NCBI GenBank assembly: GCA_023935145.1 | Contig: CM043700.1 | Location: 137,359,328-137,423,327, forward strand | Source of the DNA: Bretschneidera sinensis | Lineage: Eukaryota > Streptophyta > Magnoliopsida > Brassicales > Akaniaceae | DNA length: 64,000 nucleotides | Reading direction: 5' to 3' | In this document: in pieces, positions 46,001 to 61,000 of the stretch | Layout: the number at the start of each line of letters is the position of its first letter | Numbering within the stretch: the stretch's first letter is position 1 | Notes under the pieces: model-generated | Databases searched by the model: none | What the model saw: only the letters and a program-made list of their open reading frames with translations | Told to the model about the DNA's origin: nothing | Program-made: the position numbers and the translations under genes

Positions 46001-49000
46001 ACACAGGATCTTGATAAAGACCAGCAAACGGAAGTGTTTTTCCCCAGTGAATAATGAGTGGAACTCCATAGCATATACCTAGGTTGTGTTTAGAACAGAT
46101 TTTGAAAAAAGACTTATGACTAGTGACTTTTATCATTAACCATGTACAAATTGGGCAAGCAATTGGGAAAATGGACTTCTGGGCCAAAACCAATCTTTTA
46201 TTGCTTTCGGATTATTGACTTCTACAAGTTATTCATGGATAAAACTGACTAAAAGTCAGGTTTGACTGACTTGTGAGAAGTTCAAAATGACTTTTGCGAT
46301 TAATTTGCATCTAAACCTGAAAAAGTCACCTCCAAAATACATAACAAACAGGGCCTTAGACTCCTACATTCTAATAGTACAGATCCCAAAAGTCAAAAGG
46401 ATAAAGCAAATGTCAAGAGTTTCACACCTCAGGTGCCATCCATCTATAGGTTCCAGTTTCTGCTGTCATTACTCCTCCTTGGTTCTGGAACCGAGCAACA
46501 CCAAAATCTGCCACCTTAACAACCTGAGACAGAAATACATAATGTTTAACAATTGTTAAAAAATTGCAAACTTTTCTGGCTTTCAATGAATGTTACAATC
46601 ATTGCGAAAGCTACCAATACTGAGATTGCAACCAATCATCTTAGCAATCTACGCTGTCAACATTCACACTCACCGCAAGGAACACATTACATACCGACAA
46701 CGTTAACAGCTAAGGATCTAGTAAAAACTGTAATAACAATGCTTAACTAAAATTCTTAAATTATTGCCAACTTCAAAGGAGGAGACATCTGGTTTAAGAT
46801 CATGTAAATATATCAGTTGCCAGTGCTGAAACAGAAAACTCAAAATCATGAAACCAGATAAAATGATTTACGGTTAGGAAAGCTAATTTCTAATATACTT
46901 AAAAAAAAGAAGCATAATCCTCACCATAGCACAAGTTTTAGGTACACAGAAACACCAAAGAACAACCCTGGTTGTAACTTAAAGCCCACATGCAAATTGA
47001 AAATAAAATAGCATATTAACTTTGTCAGTAATTAAAGTCCATATATGACTAGCTTACTAAGTTCACTAATTTTTTGTCATTTTTTTTTCTAAGGATTCCC
47101 ATGCGATTTTCAACTAAAGGATCATGAAAAAAAGGGAATCCATTTCAATGAACATCCTATCTTGTTTTGATTTTCATAGCACACATAAATTTCCATAGCA
47201 GTCTAATTGCTAACCATATCATGACAGACTTCTAATGGGATAATTCTAACATCATTGTCGGAGGAACATTTCACTCACATTAACATAGGAAAAACTGAAC
47301 TCTGCGGAATATCATGTATTGGTTTACATATTTTCTATTAAGTAGCCAAACAACTATTACGATAAAATTATTCAAAAAATCAGAATAAATTTTACCCTTT
47401 TCATGTTTACTGACCTTAGAAGAAAATGAGAATGATTTTTAATCAATTTTTTTAAAAAAAGTTCTTACCTTGCAAGTATCCATTAGCAAATTTGCTGTCT
47501 TCAGGTCCCTATGAATTATGTTGTTCTGATGCAAATAATCCATTCCTTTGCAAACATCAATTGCAAACTTCAGCAATTGAGTTAGCATCAAGACATTATG
47601 ATTCTTGTGCAAATAGTCATAAAGACTTCCTCCGGGCATATACTCTGCGATCAACAACAGGAGCCCCAAAATGCAATTGGGTGAAACGAGAAGGCACTAA
47701 AAATAACACAAACTAATACATGCAGATATGTATGAAAATAAACCAATTCCAATAAACCCAAAAGTAAATTGCAGCTCCAAGAGCATGTATAACTGTGACA
47801 AACATGAATAAGGTATTTAATTTCAAATATTAAATGACTAGAGACAAGTAGAGCCAAAATAGCTATAAAAATTCTTATGCCAAGTAAGAATACCAAAGTT
47901 TCGCCCAAGTTCTAGTATAGCACTAATGCAAGATAACAATTAATGACTGGATTTCAACTTGATTGCAAACCATTTTCATGAAAGAAAATTTCATTTATGA
48001 TAAGAGGGGAATAAGTGTCAGAACAGAGAATTCTTCATGATTCACAGAAATATTTATTAATCTCATCAAACACTAACCGATTTGATTTCAATTCGATTCC
48101 CATGATATTTAGGGTGCCCCTTAAGCCCTTTTCCATCTTGATTTGAAACTGAAACACCATTGAAAAAGAAAAAGAAAATGGAGCAAGAGAGGGGAGAGCG
48201 AGGAGTCAAATCTTTCTGTCCAATAACTGAATTCACTACTTCAACACCAGATGAATGAATGAATGAAAGTTTGATTGCTCTCAAAAGAGAACTTTGAATA
48301 AGGAACAGCTCTAGCCTCCACACCACTGATATGGCTAAATAAAATCCATTCCTTCCATTGACATGAAAAGATCCGAAATGCAAAGGGTCAAAGAAAGAAA
48401 GAGAACCAGTTTGACCTCAAATCTCTTGTTGGAATTCAACAGGAGTGCATAGGCTGTCCACATGATGGACTATATACTTCAAAGAAGCTTGATAACATGA
48501 CACCCAAATACAGTTATAAAATACCAAGCAGCGAAGTTTCAATTTTCTTAAGTTTTATTAAGTTAGAAAATCACATCATGTTTTTCAATACATTTTGAGA
48601 TATATCATTTTTTTTCCCTGTGCTAACAATGAAATATGTAAGTCAAAATTCAGAAGTTATTGAATTTCTAATATTTAGAAAATATAAACACTCAAAGGTT
48701 TCTGGACTTCACTTCAATTTTTTACTCCCACTAAAGAGAGAGATCTATTAAAAAGTGCCAAAAGAAAAGGAGGGAAAACGATACACAGGATGTACATACC
48801 AGACAAAAGAGAAAGCTAAGAACAAAACAACACTTAGATTTACTAGTAAAGAAAAAAATTCAAAATAGGCCAATGATGAAGCAGACATTAGCTTGACAAA
48901 GAACCACCTAATGAAGACCTCAAGACATTCACTTTAGCTTAGCACTGTATTCCCACACCTGACCTCAAGACATTCACTTTAGCTTAGCACTGTATTCCCA

Positions 49001-52000
49001 CACCTTCAAGCATACAACTCTTGTTCAAAATCTGACACCTTCATGTATTTGGAATCTAAAACGTTAAATCTTTCAAACTCAAAACTATCCTTCTAAGGAC
49101 TCTAGTGGCAAAGTAACACCTCTACACTCCCCTCTCTTTCATTCTTTATAGACTCCCTTGGCTCATTGCGTTTTTAATCTTTAAATTAATCTTTCTTTCT
49201 TAGTTTCTTTATCTTTCAGTTTGAGGTTTCTCTCTATGACTCATGTACTAGGGGTTCTGTCCCACTGGAACCTTTCAATGAACTTATTACTTATCCAAAA
49301 AGATATACATATCAACCACTCACATGCATATCCCTAAATTACTCTACTGATAGTAATGATTTATCATCATATGGTTATCACAATTATGACACCGCAGGTA
49401 TACAATCAAAATTTTAGAACCTATCTCACAGGTCTAATTTAGGCAAATACTTTTGTAATGTAAGAGAATTGCAACTTATATCATGAACTTTACAATAAAT
49501 TTACATTATCATTTTTTATAAGTACAAAACAGACATTATTGTAAAAAAATCTATATTGAAAAAAAAACTAAAAGAAGCTCAATTTAAGAAAAGAACTAAA
49601 TAAGTCAGAGTGCGTTTTGACTTTTCAGCAGGAAGTTATATACCTGTTACTATACATAAATGTGGAGACTTTGTGCATGCACCAATAAAACGAACAACAT
49701 TTTTATGTTGGACCTCTCTGCATTCAGGAGAAGCATGAGCATAAGAAAATTTGTTATAATAAACATAACAATGATCATTAATATAAAAAAAATTACATTC
49801 ATCCTGCTATAAAGTGAAAGACAAAAAAAAAATGCCAATTAAACCAAAAAAACTGAGTTTGCTCTGGACCACAGGAAGATGAAAACAAACAGAAAACAAA
49901 GAAACGCAGGGGTGACATGAAATACATTTTGAGCTTTCAATATTTTAACAGTTTGATCACAAAATATGGACTGATAGACTAAGAGAGAAGAGATTCTAAA
50001 TTGCTTGAAAATTCATTTAGTTATCACTACCCAATGAAACAAACAACTGGTTCAAGTTTGTTACCAAACTAACATAAAGTGATATTTCAGCTAAGGAGGA
50101 AAGAGAAACTATTAGAAAAATAACTACTAGGTTATAAGGACTAGGATCATCCTCCTCTTGTTTATGATCTCCTTCTCTGTGATTTTGTTTGAGCAGAATA
50201 TTACAAACTAGTATGACATAGAAAAGCTAAAAGGCAAACGGAAGAATTCTTCTGTCTTCTTCAAGCCTAAAGACCAAAATATGGTCCATTCAACTGCAGA
50301 CCACCTTGACTGTGAAGCCCAACTATCCAATATGCTTCTTACCAGCCATACAGATCATTGGTCCAAAAGAAAAAATACGGAAGAGTATGAAAAACCATAG
50401 ATATCTAAAGCTCTGCATATTCTTCACCAATTGCATCAATTAAAATATTATATAAATCAACAATCAAGGCCATGGCATATCATGCAACTACAGATGCAAC
50501 ACAACCAACCACTGTCAAGGGCTGTGGTGACAGCTCTAGATCTCAACTCATGTCCTTTCTCTCTCTTTCTTCACAAAAAAGGGATACTCATGAAGTGTAT
50601 GCCGGGTGATTGTGAGCACAAAAAATGTTTGCCCCAAACTAAAATGTACACCGTGAGAGATAAGGCGTACACTTTTTAGGTGCAACACCTAAATTCTAAC
50701 ACCTTAAGGCATTCTGAGAACGCTTCACCCTAAGAGGCGCCCCGGAGCACGCCTCATGGACAGTTTTAAAAACATTGGTGTCCAATTGTAAATACTTGCA
50801 CGTGTATTTCAAACCTTTTTTAACGGAAATTCTAGCAGAAAAGTAACATAATGTTAACATTGAATCTAAATTAAAACTATCAGGTTTCATAGATGCAATC
50901 AAAAACTTGAAGGAATATTTAAATTCAAGCAAATAATAAGGTCAAATATGTTTTTTTTCAAAAACAATTGACAAAAAGTACCTTACTTTAGAAAATAAGA
51001 TCAAAACAACCTCATTTAGAGAATTAAGATATTTAAAGGTTAAAGTATAAAGAAATAATCCGGCTCTTTCCTATCAATTTAAGCTTTTGGAATAATTGTT
51101 AACTCAACTATTTCTTAACACTTCTAACCCTAGTACTCCTAACATTAACTACCCTTGTTTAGGAAAAAAAAAAACTCTCAAGATGCCACCTAGCTGATCA
51201 CATAGCTACTCCAAGGACTCGGAAACTGAGTTTTGTTCCCTTCCTTTCTTCAATTAATTTCTAAAGAATATATGGTGAAACTCTAACTCTTGGTAGGAAA
51301 ATTCTAACTCTTGACAATTTACAAAGGAGGGGGAAAGTGATGGTTAATAGGTGCTATATTTGTAAAGAGGGCGCCGAGTTCGTATATCATTCTTTGGTGG
51401 AATGTTTGCTCGCTAGAAGTTTGTGGGAGATGGCTTATAGTATTTTGGGGGTTTCTTGGGTGATGGCGGGCTATGCGAAAGATGAAATTTGGGCTTGGAG
51501 TGGATTGAGGGCTTCCAAGGAGGTCAAGAAGGCTTATTCATTGATCCCACACTCAATTTTTTGGCTAGTCTGAAGAGAAAACAACCAAAGGGCTTTTGAT
51601 GGAGTAGAAAAACCTATTGGAACTATTAGAGATAATTGGTTCAATAACCCTCAATTTTTGGTTTAGAAGGAATGTCTTTGTAATTAATGATGATCTTTTT
51701 AGATTTGTTGATTTCTTATCTTGTAAATAGCCTTTGGCTTTGAGTTGCACCTTCTTGGTGCTTTACTAATAAAGTTTTTTATTTATCCAAAAAAAAATAT
51801 ATGATGAAACTAAAAAAGGGAAGCATCTAGATGAATTATAATGCGCAAACAAAATGAAAAATTTATTAGGGAAGATGAATATGTATAGATTTAACGGTTT
51901 TCACGTCATCTTCCTGGTAAGATTAAAAAATTCTAAAAGAAACAAAGTACACAATGAACTTGATACCAGCAGCTTCATGACTTATTACCTCAGAATTGCC

Positions 52001-55000
52001 ACTTCTTGAGCAAACTCATCTTCTAGAGCATCATTCAAATGTTCAGATCTAAGAATTTTAATAGCAACATCTTGACCAAGGTAAACGCCACGGTACCTTC
52101 AGGTGTACATCAAAGGAAGGGTAATTAACAGAAAAGGCAATAAAGTTAACCAGGAGAAGCAAGTCTACAGAGCCCAACTTACAGATCTCCACAAGATCCA
52201 GATGCAATTCTTTCTCCAATCTTTAGTAACCTTCTATCTATTTCCCAATCTCCGGTTTTTTCTTGTGTCACTGATGCCTTATCTATAGCTGAATGAGAAA
52301 AACCAGACCATGATCCCTATATTCCAGTGAATGGCAGTCAAACAAATTCATTAGCATTCATAATTTACTAAAACAATTTGGTGTTCTCCCCTGAGCCAAA
52401 TGACAACATAAAAAGAAAGTGTATGCCAAACAAAACAAATGCATAAACTTTTGTCTAGAAATGGAGAAATTGGTGGCAAGATCTGTTCCATACCGCAGAC
52501 TTGGGTATAAAGTTAATTCTAGTTACAAATACGATTAATCACACCCAATAATACACAAGATCCATACTTATAAAAAAAAATACTCCCTCGGTCCCATATT
52601 ATTATTTCACTTTTCCTTTTTGGGATGTCCCAAAATATTGTCCACTTACTATAAATAATAATGATACATTTTAACTTTTCCAATGATACCCTTTATCATA
52701 TTAAATTTACACAACAATCAAGACAAAATGAGTTACCACACTTAAGGGTAACAACGGAATTGTATGTTATAGTCAAAAAGTCTAAATGCATTTATAATGG
52801 TTTCCTAAAAATCTGTGTTTTTGCAAAGGGGGATAATAATATGGACTGAGCGAGTAATAAACAGGATCCATCAAAGGCTTCAATCTTCATACAACTGATC
52901 TGATATATTATGCGAGTAGAATATGCAGTAGTACTGTAGCATATCCCTTTTGGTGTAAACATTAAAGATATACTTGAAGAGTTGAAGCAGAAAGGGTAAT
53001 TATATTAAAGCATATGGCAAGAAAGCAATTGATCAAATTAAAGATTAAAGCAGGAAACTGAAAATGAAGCAATTTGAATGAAAAAAATTAGAAGAAAATT
53101 CAACTGATAACCTTCTAACAGATGCTTATTGAACAGGTACGGTACGAGAAAAAAATGGTGCAAAGAAATTTTAATTCTCTTTTATAACATGAGTTGGACC
53201 ATTATAACTTCTCTTTGAAAGAAGGCAGTACCAACTAGTATGGAAAAAAACTGCAGAACTGATAATACAATGTCATATTACAATCTCGTGTTAAAGCCAA
53301 AAGGGACATGTGACGCTAATTTGTTCTATAAGGTGCTTTTGGCTAACCATTTGATGGATGGTAGCGTACACTTTCCTTGGTAGAAGAATTGGAAAACTTG
53401 CTGCCCACTAAGGTTGCTTTTTTTTGCTTGGGAAGCAAGTTGGGGGAGGATTTTGACTATGGAACATTTACAAAAAAGGGGGAAAGTCCTTGTCAATATA
53501 TGTTTTCTTTGCAAAGGGAACGCCGAGACGGTTGAACACCTTTTTGTTGGATTGCTCTTGGACTAGGACGGAAACTCAGCACTTGCAGTGATTGATATCA
53601 AATGGGTTTGTGTCGGTTTGCTTTGGGATGAATTATGGGCTTGGCCGGGTTTCCCCTTGCAAGGAAAAGAGGAAGTTGCTAGCGGTGATACTCCTTACCA
53701 TTTTTTTGTTGGTATGGAACAAGAGATATAGAAGAGCTTTTGAAGGAGTGGAGCTATCTATAGAAGATATAAAGTGTAGATGGTTAAGTACCTTGAGCTT
53801 TTGGTATAATATAAATTTTGTAAATGAATACAAACTTCTTGAGTTTATAGATTTTTTGTCATCAAGAAGATAGTTTTTTAATAAGTAAATAAATTGTATT
53901 AGAAGAAAGCACCAAGGGGGTTTAACCCATATGCAAGGTCATCAAGAAGATAGTTGAAATGGGGTTGGCAACCCCTTGGTTCCCTTATATATACTCCATA
54001 ATATTTATAATTTTTTACTAATCAAAAATAAAATTACAATCTCAAGTCTATTAAAACCAATCATCCACACTGTTAGCATCAACTTCAAGGACAATCATAA
54101 GTAAACCAAAAAACCATTCAATAAGATTAAAAGAGACACAGGTTACCTCGCTTCTAGCAATCGCTTTTTCCATAGCCTTATATAAACCATCTGTATCCTG
54201 GGCACAACATTGCAAAGTCAGCAACATTTGGACTCAGCACAGATCCCTGTCATAAAGGAAATATAATCACAATGCTCCTTAATATATTATAAGGTCATTG
54301 CCCAGGTAAAAAGTACAAGTTGTTCAAATTAAGTGATCTTCTAAACTTTACATATAATAACAAAAGCATGACAAATGCATTAAATGAAAAGATTGTCTGA
54401 AACACATGCACAAAGACAATAAATTGTTTACTGTAGAACAAGTAACTAGAATTAACAGTTTACAGCTGGGAATGGCAAGTAGCGCATAACATGACCAACA
54501 TTAGAACTGAGGAAACAGAAATCATGACCGATAGGAAAAGTAAATACTCATTTACTGGAAGCAGCATTGTTCTAAGGCCAATTTAAGTAAGACTAAAGGA
54601 AAAGATAATAACAAGCATGAGAATGGCAAAGGAAAAGATAATAACAAGCAAGAGAATGGCACTATATTGACAAAACAGCAACAACGACAAATAGTAGTTA
54701 AATTTTACACATAATATAATGATTCTTACCAAGTTATAATCATTCTTACACAATGATATAGAAAGATGGAAGTAAAGCGTGAAGTAAAGGACAATAAGCA
54801 CATCATAAAGTAACACGATACCTCAACAGGCCATCCATCTACCACAAATACATCCAAAGAGTAACCATCAGTCGTCGAGAACACATGGGCCTCACGGATG
54901 TTAAGCCCTATGTCAGAAAGCAAAGCAGAAAGCTAGAAGAAGGAAATGATACCAAGTTAGAAGAAATCCATGTTCTTGAAGTAAACATTTTCAAACTTGA

Positions 55001-58000
55001 TAAGCTCTGCCAGATAAAGGCAACACAATCTATAGTACTCCAGTTGTGAGTGAAGTCAATATCATGCAACTCCCCTCCCCCAACCCAAAAGAGTAAATAA
55101 ATAAATAAAAGACTTATTTTTAGTTTTAGCTCCAGAAGTTGTTTCCTTGGATATCTACAAAACAACATAGACACTTTACACGATAGAAAATGGTCCTCAT
55201 AATCCAATGAGGAAATTTATTTATTTCACTGTCCCACCTTAGCATACTTTTTTTTTTTTTGATAAGTCACTTTAGCATACTTTTAAGAGGTTCACATTTC
55301 ACAAAACCGTTTTAGATGTTTAAAACGAATTTTGGATACATCAGGTGGGTTCATTTCAACACGTGGCCATATTTTTCCACATTTCTAGTTGTGTTAATTC
55401 TAACTTGAAAGGTAAGATAGCAGTTTTGCAGGTACCTAAAACCTAAAGGAAAAGGAGATAAAATATACATGTTTGAAATGAACATCATTCATCAAAATGC
55501 CTCAGCAAGCTAGTATAAAATCTTGTACAACACTTCACATTTTTGCACAAGAGTAACATTTGCTCAACTTCAGTGACGAATTTAGAACCATTCAGTTCAG
55601 TTACAATGCCCAGAGAGCCATTGTGTTGGAAAAACACAATACATAAGTAATGAAGCCACCAGATGATGCGAAAGTTATTTAAGAACTCCTGTAGTATTTT
55701 AAGTTTTTTAAATATATATAAAAATAAAAATAAAAAACATACATGCAAGGAACCAAATTGAAGAAATGACTTCTAATCAACATAAATGACCAGCATCAAT
55801 TTATGAAAGATTTGTCTACCACAAGTTTACTTGCAAACATTAAAGTTATAACATCAAACTCAGTTTTGAATGGGACCAGACATCAGGCTGACCTCTATGC
55901 ATTAAAAAAACACAAATCCTGCTCTATACAATGCTAAAGAAGAGCCAAAATTCAGTCATTAAAAAGTACGACGAGTTCATTGCTGTTTACAACTACAGCA
56001 ATGATGAAAATAAACCAAAAGTAAAGCTCAAAGTAAGGAAAAGAAAAGGTTAATTATAATGAAACAACACAGTTCTTCTAAAACATACCTGACTGAGAAG
56101 CTTTGGTTTGTCAATGGTGGAAAATATCACTTCATGAATATGGATGTGTAAGAGATCTTGCCTGCATTATGCCAACAGCCAATTTATGACCCATAAATAT
56201 ATATGGCCAATCTATAAATGATTTATCAGAGCCATCTTTTATTGTTTACAACCTTAATATATATGTCTCTACATACGTAAATAGATATGTATATGCATAC
56301 ATACATATATAGACATAATGTATGTGGGAGTGTGCACATCTATGTGCACTCAAACATTATAATATATGCATTTAACACAAAGATTGCAGGCTTCATACTG
56401 TTCTTGGCGCTATTCAAGTGATACTGTTACAGTAACAACCCTAATGTCATAAATTAATCGGCTCTTCAGCTGCAGAACGTGGAATTCAAGCCAAAACTCA
56501 ACGATATGTGAGGACACTGATCAGGTTTCTCATTTCATATAACTTATTCATGAAGGCAGTGAGATACCGCCAATTTGCACTGTAGTCCTGTTTCATATGA
56601 TAATATAAGTTTTCACAATATATAAAACAAACACTAAACAGTGACTACATGTTAGGGATTTCAAGTTTGTGTCAGCATGCACCTCGTTCTCACCATGTCA
56701 TATCACTATTTAATTATACTGAAGTGTGATGTACTTTGTTAACTGCTGTATGAACTTACCATAGCATCAAAATGTGCCATGATCTAGCTTCTTTTTTTGT
56801 GTGTGAGGATGTAAAACTAACATATGTCAAATTTAAAATAACAAAGAAATTATTTTAATTCACAGGGCAGGTGGAAAAGAAAAGCATTCTGTCATGATGT
56901 GGCAAACAGTACATTAGTTGTTAAGGTTTTGAACCACCGTATTTCTTCTCCCACAGAGCCACATCAAGATGCAATTTACAAAATATATTGGTCGTCTGAA
57001 CCCAAGGAAGCCTAATAGTCATCTAGATATTTATAAGGAATCTACTTATCAAATCTAGGGAGAATCATATCCCGATTGAGAAAGCTCCTCAACTAAGGAA
57101 AGATTCCCAACTAGGTACTGCAGTTCCAGCGGTAGCAGTTGAGTGACCTTTTAACTATGTCACTGTTCATTTCAGCTACCACCAGTTGGTGGTGAGAGAA
57201 AATTTCTAATTCGGCAGCACCACTATAGCCCCCAACCCAACCCCCAAAGGAAAGAAAGAAAGAAAGAAAGAAAGGGAAAAGAGGAATATATTCATTGGTA
57301 TTTATTTTAGAAAACACAGTAACTCCACCACACTAATGAAATAAACTCTGTTACTATCCCAGGAAAATCTTTCACATCTACAGCTAGATTAAAAATAACA
57401 CCTTCCATCTTGAACTCAAGTATGCTAACAGAACTTAGCTGAGAAGGTACCTTTTGGAAAAGTTCACCATTAGGAGTCTTTCTTCTGTGTCCCTGGAATT
57501 CTTTCTAACATCCAGGTTTAGGTCCTCGAGCTTAGAGCAAGGTTCAAAGTCAATAGCGCAATCCCTGATTCTACTAGGAAAAGGTGTAAATAATAACAAA
57601 ATTCATATTGAACTCAAAACAATACTACAGCCTGAGTTATTTGTGTGTATTTGTGTGTACGTGTGTTTTATATATATCCATCAAACCATCCTATAAATAC
57701 AATTATGGAGACATGGAGTACGAAATAACAAAACTAGCATGCAAATAAAAACCTTCATAGAAAGAATACCTTTTATGTGATGGCAGAACATCATCATTAT
57801 CTGCCTCACAACATGGCCTTGGGGTAAAAACAAATTGTTGATCATCATTACCATCAGCTCTGGTGCAAAGCTTCTACCAAGCAATGCAAAAAAGAGGGAA
57901 AGAATAGGCAGAATTAAACGAACGCAAGGAATGTGAGATAAGTGCATCAAGAATTAAACCGAGGAGGAATGAATACCAAAATTTCATTGAGGCTCGAGTT

Positions 58001-61000
58001 ATTATTGAATCACAAAATTGCAGGTCCCATTTGTCAAAATATAACCAATTCTAAGCATTTAAGGGTTCTACAACACCAAGCCATTAGCGTATGCTATATG
58101 TAGATTACACAGACAAATAAACCAAGACATACCCAATTTAGCACCGTGGCAGAAACTGAACTTCCTTCTTTTCATATAGATGGTTAAAAAGGTTCATAAA
58201 ATCACTATGTCACTGGTATCCATGTAGAAAAATCAACTTTCATCCTTACAAAGATAATTAGTCATTCTATAGAATAAGTATATGCTATAGCATAAACTAC
58301 ACCTTCACTTGGTCCACAGTCCACAAAAATAGTATATAATTCAGTCTTTGTTTTGTATAAGGTAATTTTTACATTACCTTCTGTGGTTAGGAATGATTTC
58401 ATTTTGCTACCATATAGTTTACAGAGTGACCCTTTTTTTCCCCTGAGATAGATTTTGTCAGTCTATTCAGTCAAATGGAAATAGCATGTGAATGTAACAT
58501 GCACTGAGTCCACCCTCCACCCCCAAAAAAAGAAATAAGATGATTTTGCAAAGGAAAAAATATCCTTATATATCAATGTCTGGCCTTCCAATATGAGTTT
58601 TATTTAATTTCAAATCATTTGTGTAAATTTAAGTAGCTTTTTTAGCAGAAAAATTAACGGAATCAACCTCAAGGTGCCATCGTATTGCTTTGAAAACCAC
58701 ATGATAACAAATAACCTTAACCACATTCGGAAAAGCATGTTTACCCTCTATTACAACTGGCACTGCGTCCTCATAAGAACCCTAGCAGTAGCAGCCCATC
58801 ATTGAAAATTCCAATCTCTATTACTTAGCCTCAGGAGACCGCTCTCTATAAATGGATCCTCACCAAGTCAATGACATGCATGTGTCAACACCACCATGTC
58901 TAAATGCTACTTGAATTAGTCTCCCGATGGATGTTCAGCAGAATTTCCTGAAATATTCAAACTTTGCTGGCGAGCGTGATCAACTAATCTTTTTACATCT
59001 CATCTCACAGAAAAACTGATCTCTTAACGTTAACACACACCCAATATTAGTTCCTTTTTTTCCTTTTTCGTTGATAGACACGAGCCAAATTCGAAAGGGA
59101 AACTACCAATTTAATTTCCCATGTTTGTTTAATGCACAATTGTGATACCCGAATAATCGCAAATACTGCTAGAACATAAACGATGTTTTCAGGCTCAACG
59201 AGAAACAGAATTAGTTCAATATCATGCACATAATTCACTATGCTTTGGTACTCTGTACTATACACTATATGCACTTCTTTTTAAGTGGTGACTTTGGGAT
59301 CATTATATCAAAAACTTAAACTCTTCAACAATAACTTAAGTGCCAACTAGATTGCTAAGGTCAACTGCTTCAAAAGCTGATCAAGCATACAATGTTTATA
59401 ATCGAGCTCCTTTGATCATTATTATCAAGATAAGCCAGCACACAGTCTCATGTTCACTCACCACATCAACTTGTTCCTATATTCATGAAATTAGATACCG
59501 AGTACTCAAAATCTATGCATTCCGCATTGTTGATATTTCAATACAGTCTAATAAAGTTGTTTTCCTCATGTTGAAACTTTCTCTTTAATAGCTTTCTATG
59601 ACATTTATGTACGAAACTGGAAAGGAAAAAAATCAAGCTGTGTTCCTAATTAACGATGACTGTTCATCACAAACATAAGAAAAAACAATATGTTTCCCTT
59701 CCAAACTCAATGAAAAATTAGTTAACAACAAATGCATATTAAATCAAATGAAATGGAGGGTAGTACCTCCAAGAAACGGATATGGTAAACAGGCCGCTTC
59801 TCTGGGTCCCTTGCCAATGCAAGAAGTTTTTTATGTAACAATACGTCTTCCACTCTATCCATGTTAACATCAAGTCCATAACTGATACAAATAACCAGGG
59901 GGAAAAAAGCAATTATTTAAATCACCCCAGAAAATATAAGGTTCTGTCCAGCGGAAAACTATATTTCCTATATAATCAAAAACCTAACTAGACATAAAGC
60001 ATGGAAAATTTTTGATATAAACATCATAAATAAACATAATCATATATAAGCAATTCAGTGGTCTCAATTATTATCATTAAAATCTGCCTCATTATTCTTA
60101 TCAAATAAAAACATAAACAAATGAAAATTATGTAGAGAATGCTTTTGGCTTTTGATTTTCCAATTATCTTTTCTCTAGTTTCTCCAGAACAACCAATCTT
60201 CTAAAAACATGAAGAAGTAATTTTGTTTAAAGGACACAGAAAACAACACTATTTAGGGGGAAGAGGGGGGGGAGTCTATACTATATTCAGATTCCTCAGA
60301 ATTGCCAGGACCACAATTAAAAACCTACACAGTCTTATCCTCTTCAAAGACCTAAAAGGAAAATAAAAAATACTCATCACTGAGACACTAAAATGTGCAA
60401 TTGATTTGTGCATAATGAAACGCAAAACAAAAATAGAACTACAAAAAAACGTTGTATACCATTTCAGCCGTTAAAATCTGAATCTTAAATCACCTAAAGC
60501 AACTCAAATACCTTGCTTATGTTCAAAAATTCAAACACCGTACTAACTCATAAATCCAAATCCAGTACATACAACAAAAAAACTTAATAGGAGTACCATT
60601 TCACATACAGTCATACACACTTCACACGTATACACAACATAGACATAGACATATACGCACAGACGTCCAAATACACTGAAAGCTAATTTTAGAAGTAATC
60701 ATCAAATATCAAACTTCCAAAACACAGAACTCACCACAAATCCAATACGAAAAAATTAAGCAAACAAGACATAAATATATACACATAAGCATATATGCAT
60801 AATTGTATATATGAACATATGTTTATTAAGATACCTAGCAGGCAATCGATTGAAGTGAGCATCTAGCTGCTCGCGAAACTCAGGATTGCACATAGCCTCC
60901 TCGTTGCCGCTCTCTATAAAGCGATTGTACACATCGTTCCTCACATCGTAGTTGCTAAAACTCCCAAAGCTCCTTGGCGGTGACGAGCTCTCTCCAACTC

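Noticed and set aside
51337..51573. Nested host gene inside the kinase intron
   Set aside because: The sequence is the zinc-binding C-terminus of a LINE reverse transcriptase with poly(A) tail and target duplication.
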